In this document: positions 1-10,000 of the stretch, piece after piece
How positions within the stretch are numbered: position 1 is the stretch's first letter
Layout: the number at the start of each line of letters is the position of its first letter
Assembly: GCA_963769905.1 (NCBI GenBank)
Contig: CAVYNG010000002.1
Coordinates: 2,232,001 to 2,296,000, forward strand
DNA: 64,000 nucleotides
Reading direction: 5' to 3'
Origin: Bog-756 sp963769905
GTDB taxonomy: Bacteria > Actinomycetota > Acidimicrobiia > Acidimicrobiales > RAAP-2
The notes under the pieces: model-generated
The model's database searches: none
What the model was told of the DNA's origin: nothing
The model's input: only the letters and a program-made list of their open reading frames with translations
Made by a program: the position numbers and the translations under genes

Positions 1-324
1 ATGAGCGGCGCATCCGACCACACGGCAGACGGAAGCCGCTGGCGCGGGATCTCCTTCGAGGACCGGATGGCCACTGTCGACTTCCGGGTGGGCGAGCGGG
101 CCCACATCACCGTCGACTCCGACGTCTGCCGGTCGTGCACGACCCGCGCGTGTGTGACCGCGTGTCCCGCCAACCTGTTCGCGCCGACCGCGGACGGCGG
201 GATCCTCTTCAACTACGAAGAGTGCTTCGAGTGCGGGACCTGCTACATGATCTGCAACGAGGAGGGCGCCATCACCTGGACCTATCCGGACGGCGGCTGC
301 GGCGTCGTCTTCCACCACGGATGA
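1..324 (+). CDS. FixX-like 4Fe-4S ferredoxin, mycofactocin-linked
   Basis: 107-residue ferredoxin. Two Cys clusters are visible: CRSCTTRACVTACP at about residues 43-56 and CFECGTCYMIC at about 74-84, the arrangement of FixX-type ferredoxins that work with electron-transfer flavoproteins. The ATG at base 1 may be the true start, but the ribosome binding site would lie outside the window. The stop overlaps the next start (ATGA), so it is translationally coupled to the EtfB-like gene. By family it should pass electrons between a flavoprotein dehydrogenase and the membrane; a role in re-oxidising mycofactocin is inferred from the neighbours only. Confidence 0.85.
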   Translation: MSGASDHTADGSRWRGISFEDRMATVDFRVGERAHITVDSDVCRSCTTRACVTACPANLFAPTADGGILFNYEECFECGTCYMICNEEGAITWTYPDGGCGVVFHHG

Positions 325-1286
325 GCACCATGGGTGCTTCCTCAGCTCCGCGGATCGCGGCCTGCCTGCAGGTCACCGACCTCCGGCCGGAGGTCGACCC
401 ACTGACCGGCCTCGTCACCCGCGACCGCCTCGCGACCGCGCCGAGCGCGAGCGACCAGGCGGCACTCGAACACGCGCTCCGGATCGCCGAGGCCTGGTCG
501 AGCCGCGTGGTGGCGCTGGCGATCGGGCCGGCTGCGATCGAGGAGGTCCTCCGCGAGGTGACCGCGCTCGGGGTGGAGGTCATACGGGTTCCCGACGACG
601 CGATCGCCGACGATCGGGCCGACGCGGCCGAGCTCGCAGGCGACGAACAGGTGCTCGCACGGGCCGCGGCCGCAGCGCTCACCGCCGCAGGCGGCGCCGA
701 TCTGGTGCTCTGCGGCGATCGCTCGGCCGACCGCGGGACCGGCGCGTTTCCCGCATTCCTCGCGCACGAGCTCGGCGCCGCACAGGCACTCGGACTGGTC
801 CGACTCGCCGTGCACGACGGTGAGCCCGCACTCCTCGCCGAGCGCCGCCTCGACGGCGGGTGGCGCGAGCAGCTCTCGGTACCGCTTCCCGCGGTCTGCT
901 CGGTGGAGGCGGCCGGGGTGAGGCTGCGGCGTGCCACGTTGGCCGGGGCGCTCGGCGCAACCGGAGCACGGGTGCCGGTCGACGAGCCGGCGTCCCACCT
1001 GCTCCGTGCGGCACGCGAGCGGGTGGGCGCGCTCCGACTCGGTCCGACCCGGCCCTTCGAGCCGCGGACCCGCGTGGTGCCCGCTCCGGCCGCCGCCGAC
1101 GCCCACCAACGGGTGCTCGCCCTCACCGGTGCCCTCGTCGACCACGATCCTCCGACTGTCGTCGGACCGGTCGGCGCGGCCGAAGCCGCTGACGCCCTCC
1201 TCGACTACCTGGTCCGGCACGGCTACCTCGACCACCCCGACGCGCTCGGGAGCGATCCGGCTCACCACCGAGAGGAGCACGCGTGA
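321..1286 (+). CDS. Electron transfer flavoprotein beta subunit-like (FixA type)
   Basis: 321 residues beginning at the ATG that overlaps the ferredoxin stop. The length and features such as LCGDRSADRGTGAFPAFLAHEL and a mid-protein VCSVEAAGVRLR segment fit the EtfB/FixA family, in a divergent form known from mycofactocin clusters. It would normally pair with an EtfA subunit; none is visible here, so the partner probably lies upstream of the window. The C-terminal half is Ala/Pro-rich and poorly conserved. The gene ends in a GTGA overlap with mftE, indicating one operon. The family call is from pattern recognition, not a search. Confidence 0.75.
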   Translation: MSTMGASSAPRIAACLQVTDLRPEVDPLTGLVTRDRLATAPSASDQAALEHALRIAEAWSSRVVALAIGPAAIEEVLREVTALGVEVIRVPDDAIADDRADAAELAGDEQVLARAAAAALTAAGGADLVLCGDRSADRGTGAFPAFLAHELGAAQALGLVRLAVHDGEPALLAERRLDGGWREQLSVPLPAVCSVEAAGVRLRRATLAGALGATGARVPVDEPASHLLRAARERVGALRLGPTRPFEPRTRVVPAPAAADAHQRVLALTGALVDHDPPTVVGPVGAAEAADALLDYLVRHGYLDHPDALGSDPAHHREEHA

Positions 1287-1987
1287 CCTCGCTCGCCGCG
1301 ACCACCTGGCCGGAGGCCGCGTGCTTCGCACCCGCCGGCGCGATCCTGCTCGTCCCGCTCGGCTCGACCGAACAGCACGGTCCGCACCTGCCGCTCACCA
1401 CCGACACCGAGATCGCAGAGGCGCTGGTGGCCGCCGCGGTCGCCCGCGACCCGCGTCTGGTCGGCGGGCCGGCCGTGGCCTACGGCGCGAGCGGCGAGCA
1501 CCGGGAGTTCGCCGGCACCCTCTCCATCGGCACCGAGGCCACCGAGACACTCCTCGTCGAGCTCGGTCGCTCCGCGCTCTCCACCTTCGAGCGTCTCGTG
1601 TTCGTCTCGACCCACGGGGGCAACGCGACCGCGCTCCGAAGGACCCTCCGCGCGTTCGGAGCGTCCGGTGGCCGGGGTCGGGTGACGTCGTGGTCACCGC
1701 GCTGGTCCGGCGACCTCCACGCCGGGCGCACCGAGACGTCGCTGATGCTCACCATCGCGCCCGACAGGGTCCATCTCGACCGCGCCGAGTCGGGCAACGT
1801 CGAGCCTGCCGGGACCCTCATGCCGGTGCTCCGGCAGGTCGGCGTCCGGGCGGTCAGCGCGAACGGAGTGCTCGGCGATCCGGCCGGCGCGTCCGCCGCG
1901 GAGGGTTGCCGGCTCCTTCGGGCCGCGGTCGAGGACCTGACGAGCTCCGTGTTGTTGTCGAACGTTGCTGACGAGGAGGTGACCTGA
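1283..1987 (+). CDS. mftE: Mycofactocin precursor peptidase (creatininase family)
   Basis: 234 residues of the creatininase fold. Metal- and substrate-site motifs are present: GSTEQHGPHLPLTTD near residue 30, STHGGN near 110 and DLHAGRTETS near 150. In mycofactocin biosynthesis MftE releases the modified C-terminal Val-Tyr dipeptide from the MftA precursor after MftC has acted. The GTG start at 1283 overlaps the EtfB stop, and the stop shares one base with the next ATG. The flanking mycofactocin-type SDR and MftF glycosyltransferase separate it from other creatininases. mftA, mftB, mftC and mftD are not in the window and should lie upstream. Confidence 0.9.
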   Translation: MTSLAATTWPEAACFAPAGAILLVPLGSTEQHGPHLPLTTDTEIAEALVAAAVARDPRLVGGPAVAYGASGEHREFAGTLSIGTEATETLLVELGRSALSTFERLVFVSTHGGNATALRRTLRAFGASGGRGRVTSWSPRWSGDLHAGRTETSLMLTIAPDRVHLDRAESGNVEPAGTLMPVLRQVGVRAVSANGVLGDPAGASAAEGCRLLRAAVEDLTSSVLLSNVADEEVT

Positions 1988-2808
1988 TGGCACGCGTGGC
2001 CGTCGTGACAGGTGCGGGTCGGGGCATCGGTGCCGCGACCGTGCAGGCGCTGGCCGAGGCGGGATGGTCGGTGGTGGCAGTCGACCGAGCCTCGGACGAT
2101 CACCGCATCCCCTACCCGATGAGCTCGGAGTCGGACCTGCGGTCGAGTGTCGCGTCGGCTCTGAGCCGGCACCCCGCACCGGCCGAGGAGTTCGCCGGTT
2201 CGCCGCCCGTCGTTCCCTTCGTGGCCGACACCACCGACCCCGCCGCGCTCGGCGCGGCCGTGGACCAGGCGGAGCAGCGCTTCGGCGGCCTCGACGCGAT
2301 GGTGGCGGCGGCCGGCGTCATCGCGGGCGGCGTCCCACTGTGGGAGATGCCCGGCGAGCAGCTCGGCGCGGTGCTGGGTGTGGATCTCGGCGGTCCGATC
2401 ACCGCCGCGCGGGTGGGGATCCCCGCGCTGCTCCGCCGCCAGCAACCCCGGCAGGGGCGATTCCTCGCGGTCGCGTCGGCGGCCGGAACTCGCGGGATCC
2501 CCATGCTCGCCGCATACGGCGCGGCCAAGGCCGGCGTGGTCGGCCTCGTCCGGGGCCTCGCCGCGGAGCTCGCCGGCACCGGCGTGACTGCCAACGCGGT
2601 GAGTCCCGGGTCGACGGCGACGGTGATCCTCGACGAGAGCGCACGGCTCTACGGGCTCGAGAATCCCTCGATGTTCGCCGAACAGCACGCGATCCGCCGC
2701 CTGGTGACGCCCGAGGAGATCGCCTCGGTCCTCGTCTGGCTCGCCGCAGCCGAGAGCGGGGCGATGACCGGGACCACCGTGGCGGTGGACGGCGGCCTCA
2801 CCCTGTGA
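1987..2808 (+). CDS. Mycofactocin-coupled SDR family oxidoreductase
   Basis: 273-residue short-chain dehydrogenase. It has the TGAGRGIG nucleotide-binding motif at about residues 8-15, a SAAGT segment with the catalytic Ser, and YGAAK as the YxxxK site. After the first Rossmann strand it carries a long insert (about residues 36-75) typical of the mycofactocin-associated SDR subfamily, where NAD(H) is thought to stay bound and mycofactocin serves as the external carrier. Substrate is unknown; alcohols are typical for the group. It lies between mftE and mftF with 1- and 4-base overlaps. Confidence 0.9.
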   Translation: MARVAVVTGAGRGIGAATVQALAEAGWSVVAVDRASDDHRIPYPMSSESDLRSSVASALSRHPAPAEEFAGSPPVVPFVADTTDPAALGAAVDQAEQRFGGLDAMVAAAGVIAGGVPLWEMPGEQLGAVLGVDLGGPITAARVGIPALLRRQQPRQGRFLAVASAAGTRGIPMLAAYGAAKAGVVGLVRGLAAELAGTGVTANAVSPGSTATVILDESARLYGLENPSMFAEQHAIRRLVTPEEIASVLVWLAAAESGAMTGTTVAVDGGLTL

Positions 2809-4232
2809 CGCCGCTTCCCGAGGGGTCGAGCCTCGTCCTCGATCCCTCGGTCCGGGTGCTCGACGGCGGCAAGGTGCTGATCGGGGGTTCTCCGGGTCGG
2901 CTGCTGACCCTGACCGAAGAGGGCGTCGGCGCGCTCGAGGTTCTGCTGACCGGCGAGACCGCGGGCGAATCGAGCCGTCGGCTCGGCCGCCGGCTCATCG
3001 AGGCGGGCATGGCCCACCCGCGGCACTCCAGACCGGTGGCACCGGTCTCGGTGGCCGAACGAGTGACCGCAGTGATCCCGGCGTTCGGCCGTCCCGAGCG
3101 GCTGGCAGCGTGCCTGGCATCGCTTCGTCGAACCGAAGAGGGGCAGGCGCTGGCGATCGTGGTCGTCGACGACGGCTCGGCCGACCCCGCTGCGATCAGA
3201 GACGTGTGCCACCGGTTCGATGCACGACTCGTGGTGCGCGAGGCGAACGGCGGCCCGGCAGCCGCCCGCAACGACGGCCTCGCCCTCGTCGAGAGCGAGC
3301 TGGTGGCCTTCCTCGACAGCGACTGCACGGTGCGCGACGGGTGGCTCGCCGCCCTGTTGCCGGCCTTCGACGACCCCTCGGTCGGTGCAGTGGCGCCGCG
3401 CATACGCCCGGCTCACGACGGCGGAATGCGGTCCGCGGTGCTCGAGCGCTTCGCGGACGGCCACTCGGATCTCGACATGGGTGACCGCCCCTCCCTTGTG
3501 GGACCCGACCGGCCGGTTCGCTACGTGCCGGCTGCGGCGCTGGTGGCTCGGAGGTCGGCCCTCGAGCAGACCTTCGACGTGTCGCTCCGGGTCGGTGAGG
3601 ACGTCGACTTGGTCTGGCGCCTCGGGGATGCGGGCTGGAGCGTTCGCTACCTGCCCGAGGTCGAGGTCGCCCATCGGGAGCCGGCTTCGTGGCCGGCGTG
3701 GCTGGCCCGGCGCTTCCGTTACGGGACCTCCGCAGCCCCGCTCGCGCGCCGGCACCCCGGACGGCTCGCCCCCCTCGAGCTGCGGCCCTGGCCCAGCCTC
3801 GCGGCACTCGCCCTGCTCGCCGGACGGCCACGCGCCGCGCTCGCCGCGGTGGGCGTGTCGGCCGGCCTCCTCGCCCGCAGCGTGTACGGCCACCACGTCC
3901 CCCGCTGCCTCCCGCTGCGCTGGAGCGCCGAGGCCGCGGGGTGGACGGTGATCGGGATCGGTCATGCAAGCACGATGCTGGCGGCACCGGGGCTGGCCGT
4001 CGCTCTGGGTCGGGGCAAACGGTCCGCCGCGGGCGTGCTCGCCCTCGCGCTCGCGCCACCTCTCGTCGAATGGTGGCGGCGCCGCCCCGACCTCGATCCC
4101 GCGCGGTGGGCCCTGGCCTCCCTCGCGGACGACGCGGCCTACGGCGCCGGGGTGTGGACCGGCTGCCTCGGTTCGGGATCGGCACGCCCCCTCGTGCCGG
4201 CGGTCCGCCTGCGGCAGACGACCCGAGCGTGA
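2805..4232 (+). CDS. mftF: Mycofactocin glycosyltransferase
   Basis: 475 residues, close to the usual MftF length. The GTG at 2805 overlaps the SDR stop (GTGA). An N-terminal region of about 85 residues precedes a GT2 domain with VVVDDGS near residue 120 and the DSD metal motif in FLDSDCTV near 170, plus EDVDLVWR near 265. The C-terminal 150 residues are hydrophobic and probably associate with the membrane. MftF attaches beta-1,4-glucan chains to the redox cofactor. It is the last gene of the visible operon; about 130 bases follow before the next gene on the same strand. Confidence 0.92.
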   Translation: MTPLPEGSSLVLDPSVRVLDGGKVLIGGSPGRLLTLTEEGVGALEVLLTGETAGESSRRLGRRLIEAGMAHPRHSRPVAPVSVAERVTAVIPAFGRPERLAACLASLRRTEEGQALAIVVVDDGSADPAAIRDVCHRFDARLVVREANGGPAAARNDGLALVESELVAFLDSDCTVRDGWLAALLPAFDDPSVGAVAPRIRPAHDGGMRSAVLERFADGHSDLDMGDRPSLVGPDRPVRYVPAAALVARRSALEQTFDVSLRVGEDVDLVWRLGDAGWSVRYLPEVEVAHREPASWPAWLARRFRYGTSAAPLARRHPGRLAPLELRPWPSLAALALLAGRPRAALAAVGVSAGLLARSVYGHHVPRCLPLRWSAEAAGWTVIGIGHASTMLAAPGLAVALGRGKRSAAGVLALALAPPLVEWWRRRPDLDPARWALASLADDAAYGAGVWTGCLGSGSARPLVPAVRLRQTTRA

Positions 4233-4361
4233 ACTGATCGGCGGCCTCGGCGACCCACCTCGACCTGCAATTGGTGTGAAAATGGGGCCGGAACATCGAG
4301 AGACGGCGACGCGCTCCGCGGCGCTCCCCAACCAAAACCGGCGATCAGGTCAGGGACCCCC

Positions 4362-4853
4362 ATGGACACGGAAGGGCAGTCGACGTCGACGGATCCGGGA
4401 CCGCGCCCAGGCAATCCGGTCGCCCGGCGACTCGGGATCCTCTCGCTGCTCGGACTCGTCGCGGTCGCCGTCGCCGTCGTCATCGGCATCATGACCCAGT
4501 TCTCCATCGCCTCCACCGACGCGTCCCTCACCGCCACCCGCGCCACGCTGCACCGCGCGCACGAGCGCCTCGACGCCACCCGCGAGCAGCTCGCCTCGAC
4601 CAAGGTCCAGTCCACCGCGGCCGGTATCACGCTCGCCGGCGTGTCCGCCGAGCTCGCCTCCGACCAGGCAGCACTCGCCCGAGCCCAGGTCAACGTGTTC
4701 GCGAACGGCGTCAACATCTCGGCGCTCGATTCCTGTCTTTCCGGTATCGAACAGACCCTCAACCAGATCGCGGTCGACGATGTCGGCGGTGCGACTTCGA
4801 CCCTGAACGCGGTCGAAGCGACCTGCAAGGCCGCGCTTCCCGCAAGCTCGTGA
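4362..4853 (+). CDS. Membrane-anchored coiled-coil protein
   Basis: 163 residues, no family recognised. About 25 cytoplasmic residues are followed by one transmembrane helix (about 26-48) and an outside helical stretch rich in Ala, Arg, Leu and Thr with heptad-like spacing (about 50-110), read as a coiled coil. The last 40 residues contain ISALDSC and end near VEATC, so two Cys lie about 30 apart. The same TM, coiled coil and Cys pattern forms the N-terminus of the next protein. The genes overlap by four bases (GTGA), so they are coupled and the products may pair through their coiled coils. Confidence 0.7.
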   Translation: MDTEGQSTSTDPGPRPGNPVARRLGILSLLGLVAVAVAVVIGIMTQFSIASTDASLTATRATLHRAHERLDATREQLASTKVQSTAAGITLAGVSAELASDQAALARAQVNVFANGVNISALDSCLSGIEQTLNQIAVDDVGGATSTLNAVEATCKAALPASS

Positions 4854-6286
4854 CCCTCACCGCGCCACGATCCGAGCGCGGCACGGACGAGCCCACGGGC
4901 AACGGCACCGCCCCCGGCCTCGACACGGACGGTGACGGTGGCCGGCACACGCCGACTCCGCTTCGTCGCTCGCTCCACGCACTCCACGCGTACCAGGTGC
5001 ATCTCGTGCGCCTCGGTGTCGTCCTCGTGCTCGTCGTCGCGGCCGGCCTGTCCGACGTGGTCCTGCACTCGCGTCTCGACAGCGCCCACGGCTCGCTCGC
5101 TTCCGCCAACCAGGATCTTCGTGCCACGAGGCGGGCACAGTCGGCAACCGAGGCCTCAGTGGCGTCCACCGCACGGCTGCGCGACCAGCGCAACACGACG
5201 TCCTCGCAGGTCAAGAGTGAGATCGCGACGACGGAGCAAAAGCTCGGGACCGCGTCGAACACCCGCGCTCTCCAGTCGCTCGACATCTCGGCACTCGATA
5301 CATGTCTGGGCGGGGTGGCCACCGCGGCCAACGACGTGGTCGGCTCGAATCTCCCCGGTGCCGTCACCTCGATCAATTCGGTGTCGGCGACCTGCCTCTC
5401 CCTCGACGGTTCGGCCGGCAGCGGCCTCGTCTACCCCTTCGACTTCCCCGACCCCTTCGTGCTTCCGGTGGGGGGCGGCTACTACGCATTCGCAACCAAC
5501 TCGGCAGCGGGGAACATCCAGATCATCCAGTCCTCGGACCTCGCGCACTGGACGACCGTCGGGGACGCGCTTCCCCACCTGCCGGCGTGGGCACAACCGG
5601 GTGCGACCTGGGCGCCGTCGGTCCTCGCCCGGGGCAATTCCTACGTGATGTACTACTCGGCGGTCTACGGCGTGAGCGGCGAGCAGTGCATCTCCGAGGC
5701 GGTCGCCTCGCAACCGCAAGGGCCCTACATCGACTCCTCGCAGTGGCCGATCGTCTGCCAGCTGTCGATCGGCGGGTCGATCGACCCGAGCCCGGTCGTG
5801 GCCGCCGACGGCACGCCCTATCTGGTGTGGAAGTCGCAAGGGGCCAACGGGCAGGCGCCGACGCTCTGGGCGCAGCAGCTCACCGCGGACGGGACCGCGC
5901 TCGTCCCGGGAAGTCCCTCCGCGCTCCTCCAGCCCGACTACAGCTGGCAGCACGGCTACATCGAGGGGCCGGACATGACCCAGGTCGACGGGCAGTTCCT
6001 GCTCTTCTACTCCGGCAGCGACTGGAAGACGGCGAGCTACGCCATCGGGTACGCGACCTGCTCGGGTCCGCTCGGGCCTTGCGCGGATCAATCCGCCCAG
6101 CCGCTCCTCGGATCGCAGGCCGCCTTCAGCGGCCCGGGTGGTCCGTCGCTCTTCACCGACGCGAAGGGCAACCTCTCGATCGCCTTCCACGCGTGGCTAC
6201 CCGGACGCGTCGGATTCCCCTTCAGCCGGCCGCTGTTCATCCGGCCGGTCACCGTCGACGCCGGAGCGCCGCAGATAGGGCCCTGA
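4850..6286 (+). CDS. Membrane-anchored glycoside hydrolase family 43-like protein
   Basis: 478 residues. A cytoplasmic N-terminus of about 50 residues, one transmembrane helix (about 53-72) and a coiled-coil region (about 75-130) lead to ISALDTC and SVSATC, the same module as the preceding protein. From about residue 190 a five-bladed GH43-type domain follows: FPDPFVLPVGGGYYAF carries the candidate catalytic base Asp, GGSIDPSPVVAADG the supporting Asp, and GYIEGPDM the candidate acid Glu. GH43 enzymes act on arabinan, xylan and related glycans; here the enzyme would be tethered outside the membrane. The substrate is not predictable. Confidence 0.8.
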   Translation: MTLTAPRSERGTDEPTGNGTAPGLDTDGDGGRHTPTPLRRSLHALHAYQVHLVRLGVVLVLVVAAGLSDVVLHSRLDSAHGSLASANQDLRATRRAQSATEASVASTARLRDQRNTTSSQVKSEIATTEQKLGTASNTRALQSLDISALDTCLGGVATAANDVVGSNLPGAVTSINSVSATCLSLDGSAGSGLVYPFDFPDPFVLPVGGGYYAFATNSAAGNIQIIQSSDLAHWTTVGDALPHLPAWAQPGATWAPSVLARGNSYVMYYSAVYGVSGEQCISEAVASQPQGPYIDSSQWPIVCQLSIGGSIDPSPVVAADGTPYLVWKSQGANGQAPTLWAQQLTADGTALVPGSPSALLQPDYSWQHGYIEGPDMTQVDGQFLLFYSGSDWKTASYAIGYATCSGPLGPCADQSAQPLLGSQAAFSGPGGPSLFTDAKGNLSIAFHAWLPGRVGFPFSRPLFIRPVTVDAGAPQIGP

Positions 6287-6608
6287 CCGGTCGGGACGGC
6301 ACCGGTCGTCGGGCCGATCGGCCCCGAACGAAGCAGGCCCGGTGCGCGTCACCTGCGCGACTGGCAGACCGCGGATCTCTTCGTCGTGCGGCTCGAAACG
6401 ACCGGGGTCTTGCCCCGCGCTCCGAGCGCGCCTGGTGCCCCCTGATTCGCGGTGACACTCTAGAGAACCGCGGGGGTCCGAACCATTCTCATCTCTGAGG
6501 ACAGCGGCGGATCCGAGGAGAGCGCCGAACGAGACGCGCGCTCACCGCAGGTCGAGAATCACGGTGGGTGACGTCACGAACCCGAGCGCGGTCGACCAAC
6601 CGCGATCG
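6287..6608. other. Intergenic region between convergent genes
   Basis: 322 bases with no supported gene between the GH43 gene and the minus-strand DUF2630 gene. A perfect 14-base palindrome, GGGCCGATCGGCCC, lies at 6311-6324, 25 bases after the GH43 stop. An inverted pair CGCGGT/ACCGCG lies at 6448-6453 and 6467-6472. Neither is followed by a T-run, so a terminator is possible but not shown. No RNA gene is recognised. Confidence 0.5.
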
Positions 6609-6851
6609 CTACTGCAGGTAGCCCTCGACGGTCCCTTCGGGTCGGCTCGCCGCCTCGTCGGGGTCGCGGCCCGCACTCCGGAGTGCGCGGCGCTGCCGCA
6701 GCAGGTCCCACATGCGGTCGAGGGAGACACTGATCTCACGCAGCCGCTCTTGATCAGGCTCCGTGAGACCATCACCGACGTGGGTCTCCTCGAGTTGCTG
6801 CTCCTCGTCGGCAAGCTGTCCGATCCGGCCGATGATCTCCTCGTCGTCCAC
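6609..6851 (-). CDS. DUF2630 family protein
   Basis: 80 residues from a GTG start preceded closely by GGGAGG. The sequence matches the actinobacterial DUF2630 pattern: acidic MDDEEIIGRI start, a Glu-rich helix, the DRMWDLLRQRRALR core, DPDEA, and a C-terminus ending VEGYLQ. The family is small, soluble, helical and of unknown function. The gene stands alone between the GH43 gene and the giant surface protein. Confidence 0.85.
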   Translation of the reverse strand: MDDEEIIGRIGQLADEEQQLEETHVGDGLTEPDQERLREISVSLDRMWDLLRQRRALRSAGRDPDEAASRPEGTVEGYLQ

Positions 6852-7009
6852 AGCGCCTCCCGGTGCGGGCTCCCCGGCGATGCGGGTCCGCTCTGCACAC
6901 TATGCGCCTCGCGACTCGAGCGACGTCGACCGCTACTCGGGGTTGTGCGAACAGAGACGCTCCGGAGAGACGCCGGAGCGCTCGGCGGACCGGAACCCTC
7001 GCCTCGCCC

Positions 7010-7023
7010 GGCCCCGAAGGGCC
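7010..7023 (-). terminator. UUCG-loop hairpin downstream of the 1890-residue gene
   Basis: Read on the minus strand, GGCCC-TTCG-GGGCC forms a five-pair stem capped by the very stable UUCG tetraloop, about 46 bases after the stop of the giant gene. No T-run follows, which is common in G+C-rich actinobacteria, so it is a candidate terminator or RNA-stabilising hairpin only. Confidence 0.4.
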
Positions 7024-7068
7024 TTGCCGGAGCCGGGCGGGCAGAGAGCGGTTCCGCCTGATAGGGAC

Positions 7069-10000
7069 CTATTGCAGCTCGGCTGACCCGAAGACCGTGT
7101 TGGGCCGGTCGACCACCGCTCCGGTGTTGTACTGGACCTGGAGCACGCCGATGACGACGTTGTTCTTCACGGTCACGCGGCCGGTGTTGTTCGTCACCTG
7201 GACGATGGCCAGCGCATCGTTCCCCTGGAAGGAGACCGTGCCCGAGTTCGAGGTGAGGGCCACACCCCCGATGATCACCGACCCGCGGCATGCCGACGTC
7301 CCGTCACCGATCACGCTCGGATTCGCCGAACCCGACTCGTCGAGGTCGAGCGCCATGCTCGTGCTGCACAGTCGCAGCGAGCCGCCGGTGGAGTGCACGA
7401 ACCCGATGATGATCGCCCCCTCCGAATCGAGCGAGCCCCCGGGCTGCACGGTGATCGAGCCGATCACGAAGCAGCCGGGAGCGATGCGCACCGACTGACC
7501 AGAGGCCACGGTCACGTGTCCGATCGTGTAACACGCGAGCGTCGTGGTGCTCGTGATCGTGAGGATCCCCGAGACGAAGGTGAACGTGTAGTTCGTCGCC
7601 GCGAGTGACCCCGGGGAGCAGGTGATCGGGTAGGTACCGGCCGCGCTGGTCGGCGTGCCGGTCGTGGTGCAGGCCGGGCTGCCGGTGACCCCCGACGTCG
7701 CGAGCGTTTGGCCGTCTACGAAGCCGGCGATCGTCGCGGTGAGGGTCGGCACAGTCCCCCCGAACTGCATCGTCTGGTTGTTGGCAGTCACGGTCAGCGT
7801 GGCCGGCGAGACCGTGACGGTCCCGGACGCGTAGGTGATCGTGTAGTTCGGATCGGTCGCACCGGAGCACGTCGAGGCGTACGAGCCGACCGAGGTGCTG
7901 GGCCCGACCGTCGTCGAGCAGGTGAGCCCCGCGCCGAGCGAGGACACGGTGTCACCGTTCACCAGACCGCTCACGGTCGGATGGACGCTCGGTGTCGCCC
8001 CGCCGTAGGTGATCGTCGCCGACGAAGCGGCCACGGTCAGGGGTGCCGGCGTGACGTGGACCGACCCGCCAACGTAGGTGATGGTGTAGTTCGGGTCGGA
8101 CGCGCCCGAGCAGCTGCTCGTGTACGTGCCCACGGAGCTGTGCGGGGTCGCTCCCGCCGAACAGGTCGGCTGGGTGGTGAGAGAGCTCGGCCCGTCCCCG
8201 TTGACGAACCCCGAGTAACTCGGGGTGATGGTCGGCGCGGTGCCGCCGTAGGTCATCGAACCCGACGAGGCCGAGATGACCAGGGCCGAGGCCCCGACCA
8301 CGACGTCCCCGTTCACGTAGCTGATCGTGTAATTCGGGTCGGACGCACCCGAGCAGCTGCTCGGGTAGGTACCGACTGGGCTGTTGGACGTCGCCGTCGT
8401 GGTACAGGTCGGCGGTGCCGTCAACGAGCTCTCGTCGTCACCGTTGACGAATCCCGAGTAGCTCGGGGTGACGTTCGGCACGGTGCCGCCGTAGGTCAGG
8501 GTCCCCGAGGATGCCGCAACCGTCAGCGGCGCCGCCACCACCTGGACCGTGTTGTCCACGTAGGTGACCGCGTAGTTCGCGTCGGTCGCACCCGAGCAGC
8601 TGCTCGGGTAGGTGCCGGCGGGACTGGTCGAGGTCGCTGTGGTCGAGCAGGTGAGGGGCCCGAGCACCGAGGAGTCCTCCCCGTTCTGCAGGCCGGTGAC
8701 GGTCGGGCTGATCGTCGGTGGCGTGCCGCCGTAGGTGAACGAACCCGACGAAGCGGTCACGGTCAACGATGCCTGGGTCACGGCCAGGGATCCGTTGGTG
8801 TACGAGATGGTGTAGTTGGCGTCGACTGCGCCCGAGCAGCTCGTCGGGTAGGTCCCGACGGGGCTGGTCGGAGTGGCGGTCGTGGAGCAGCTCAGGCCTG
8901 CGCCGAGTACCGAAGCGTCCTCGCCGTTCTGGAGGCCGCTGATGCCGGCGGTGATCGACGGCGTCGATCCTCCGTAGGTCACGGTCCCCGAGGAAGCGGT
9001 GATGGTGAGCGGGGCCGGCGAGACGCTCACCGATCCGTCCGCGTAGGAGATGACGTAGTTCGGGTCCGACGCGCCCGAGCAGGTCGACACGTACGTGCCC
9101 ACGCCGGTCGTGGGGGTGACCGGCGAGCTGCAGGACGCCTGCGTCGTAAGGGACGTGGCTGTATCACCATTGACGAAGCCGGTGTAGGTCGGCGTGATGT
9201 TCGGGGACGCGCCGCCGTAGGTGACCGACGCCGAGGAGGCGTTCACCCCGAGCGGCGCGGGTGCCACCGTCACCGACCCGTCCACGTAGGTGATGTTGTA
9301 GTTGGCATCGACCGCTCCCGAGCACGAGCTCGCATAGCTGCCCACCGAGCTCGACGACGTGGCCACGGAGGTACACGTCGGCTGCGAGGTCAGCGAAGAT
9401 GCGCTGTCACCGCCGACGAACCCGTCGTAGGTCGCTGAGATCGCCGGCGGCGCTCCGCCGTAGGTCATCGAGCCGTTGGAGGCGACGACGATCAGGGGCG
9501 ACTGGCCGACCACCACCGAACCGTCCACGTAGGTGATGTTGTAGTTCGGGTCGGAGGCTCCCGAGCAGCTGCTCGGATAGGTCCCGACCGGGCTGGACGA
9601 GGTGTCCGTGGTGGAGCAGGCCGGCTGGGCGGTGAGCGACGACGCGGTGTCGCCGTTCACGAAGCCGTCGTAGGAGGCGGTGATGGTCGGCGGCGTGCTG
9701 CCGTAGCTGGACGGTGCCGACGACGCGGTGACGGTGAGTGGGGCAGCGGTCACCGTGATCGATCCCTCGACGTCCACGATCGTGTAGTTGGTGTCGACCG
9801 CACCGGTGCAGACGCTCGGGTAGCTCCCGACCGGGCTGGACGAGACCGCCGAGGTCGAGCACATCAGGCCCGGCCCGAGGACCGACACGCCCTCGCCGTT
9901 CTGGAGCCCCGAGACGATCGGGGTGATCGTCGGCGTAGCCGATCCGTAGGTCATCGTTCCCGACGACGCGGTGATGGTGAGGGACGCCGGAGTGACCGTC

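Noticed and set aside
6448..6472. Shared TGACxCTCTAGxGAACC-like motif here and near 13619-13634, considered as an ECF-sigma promoter
   Set aside because: Only two copies, differing in length, and the first is not upstream of any gene in a useful direction.
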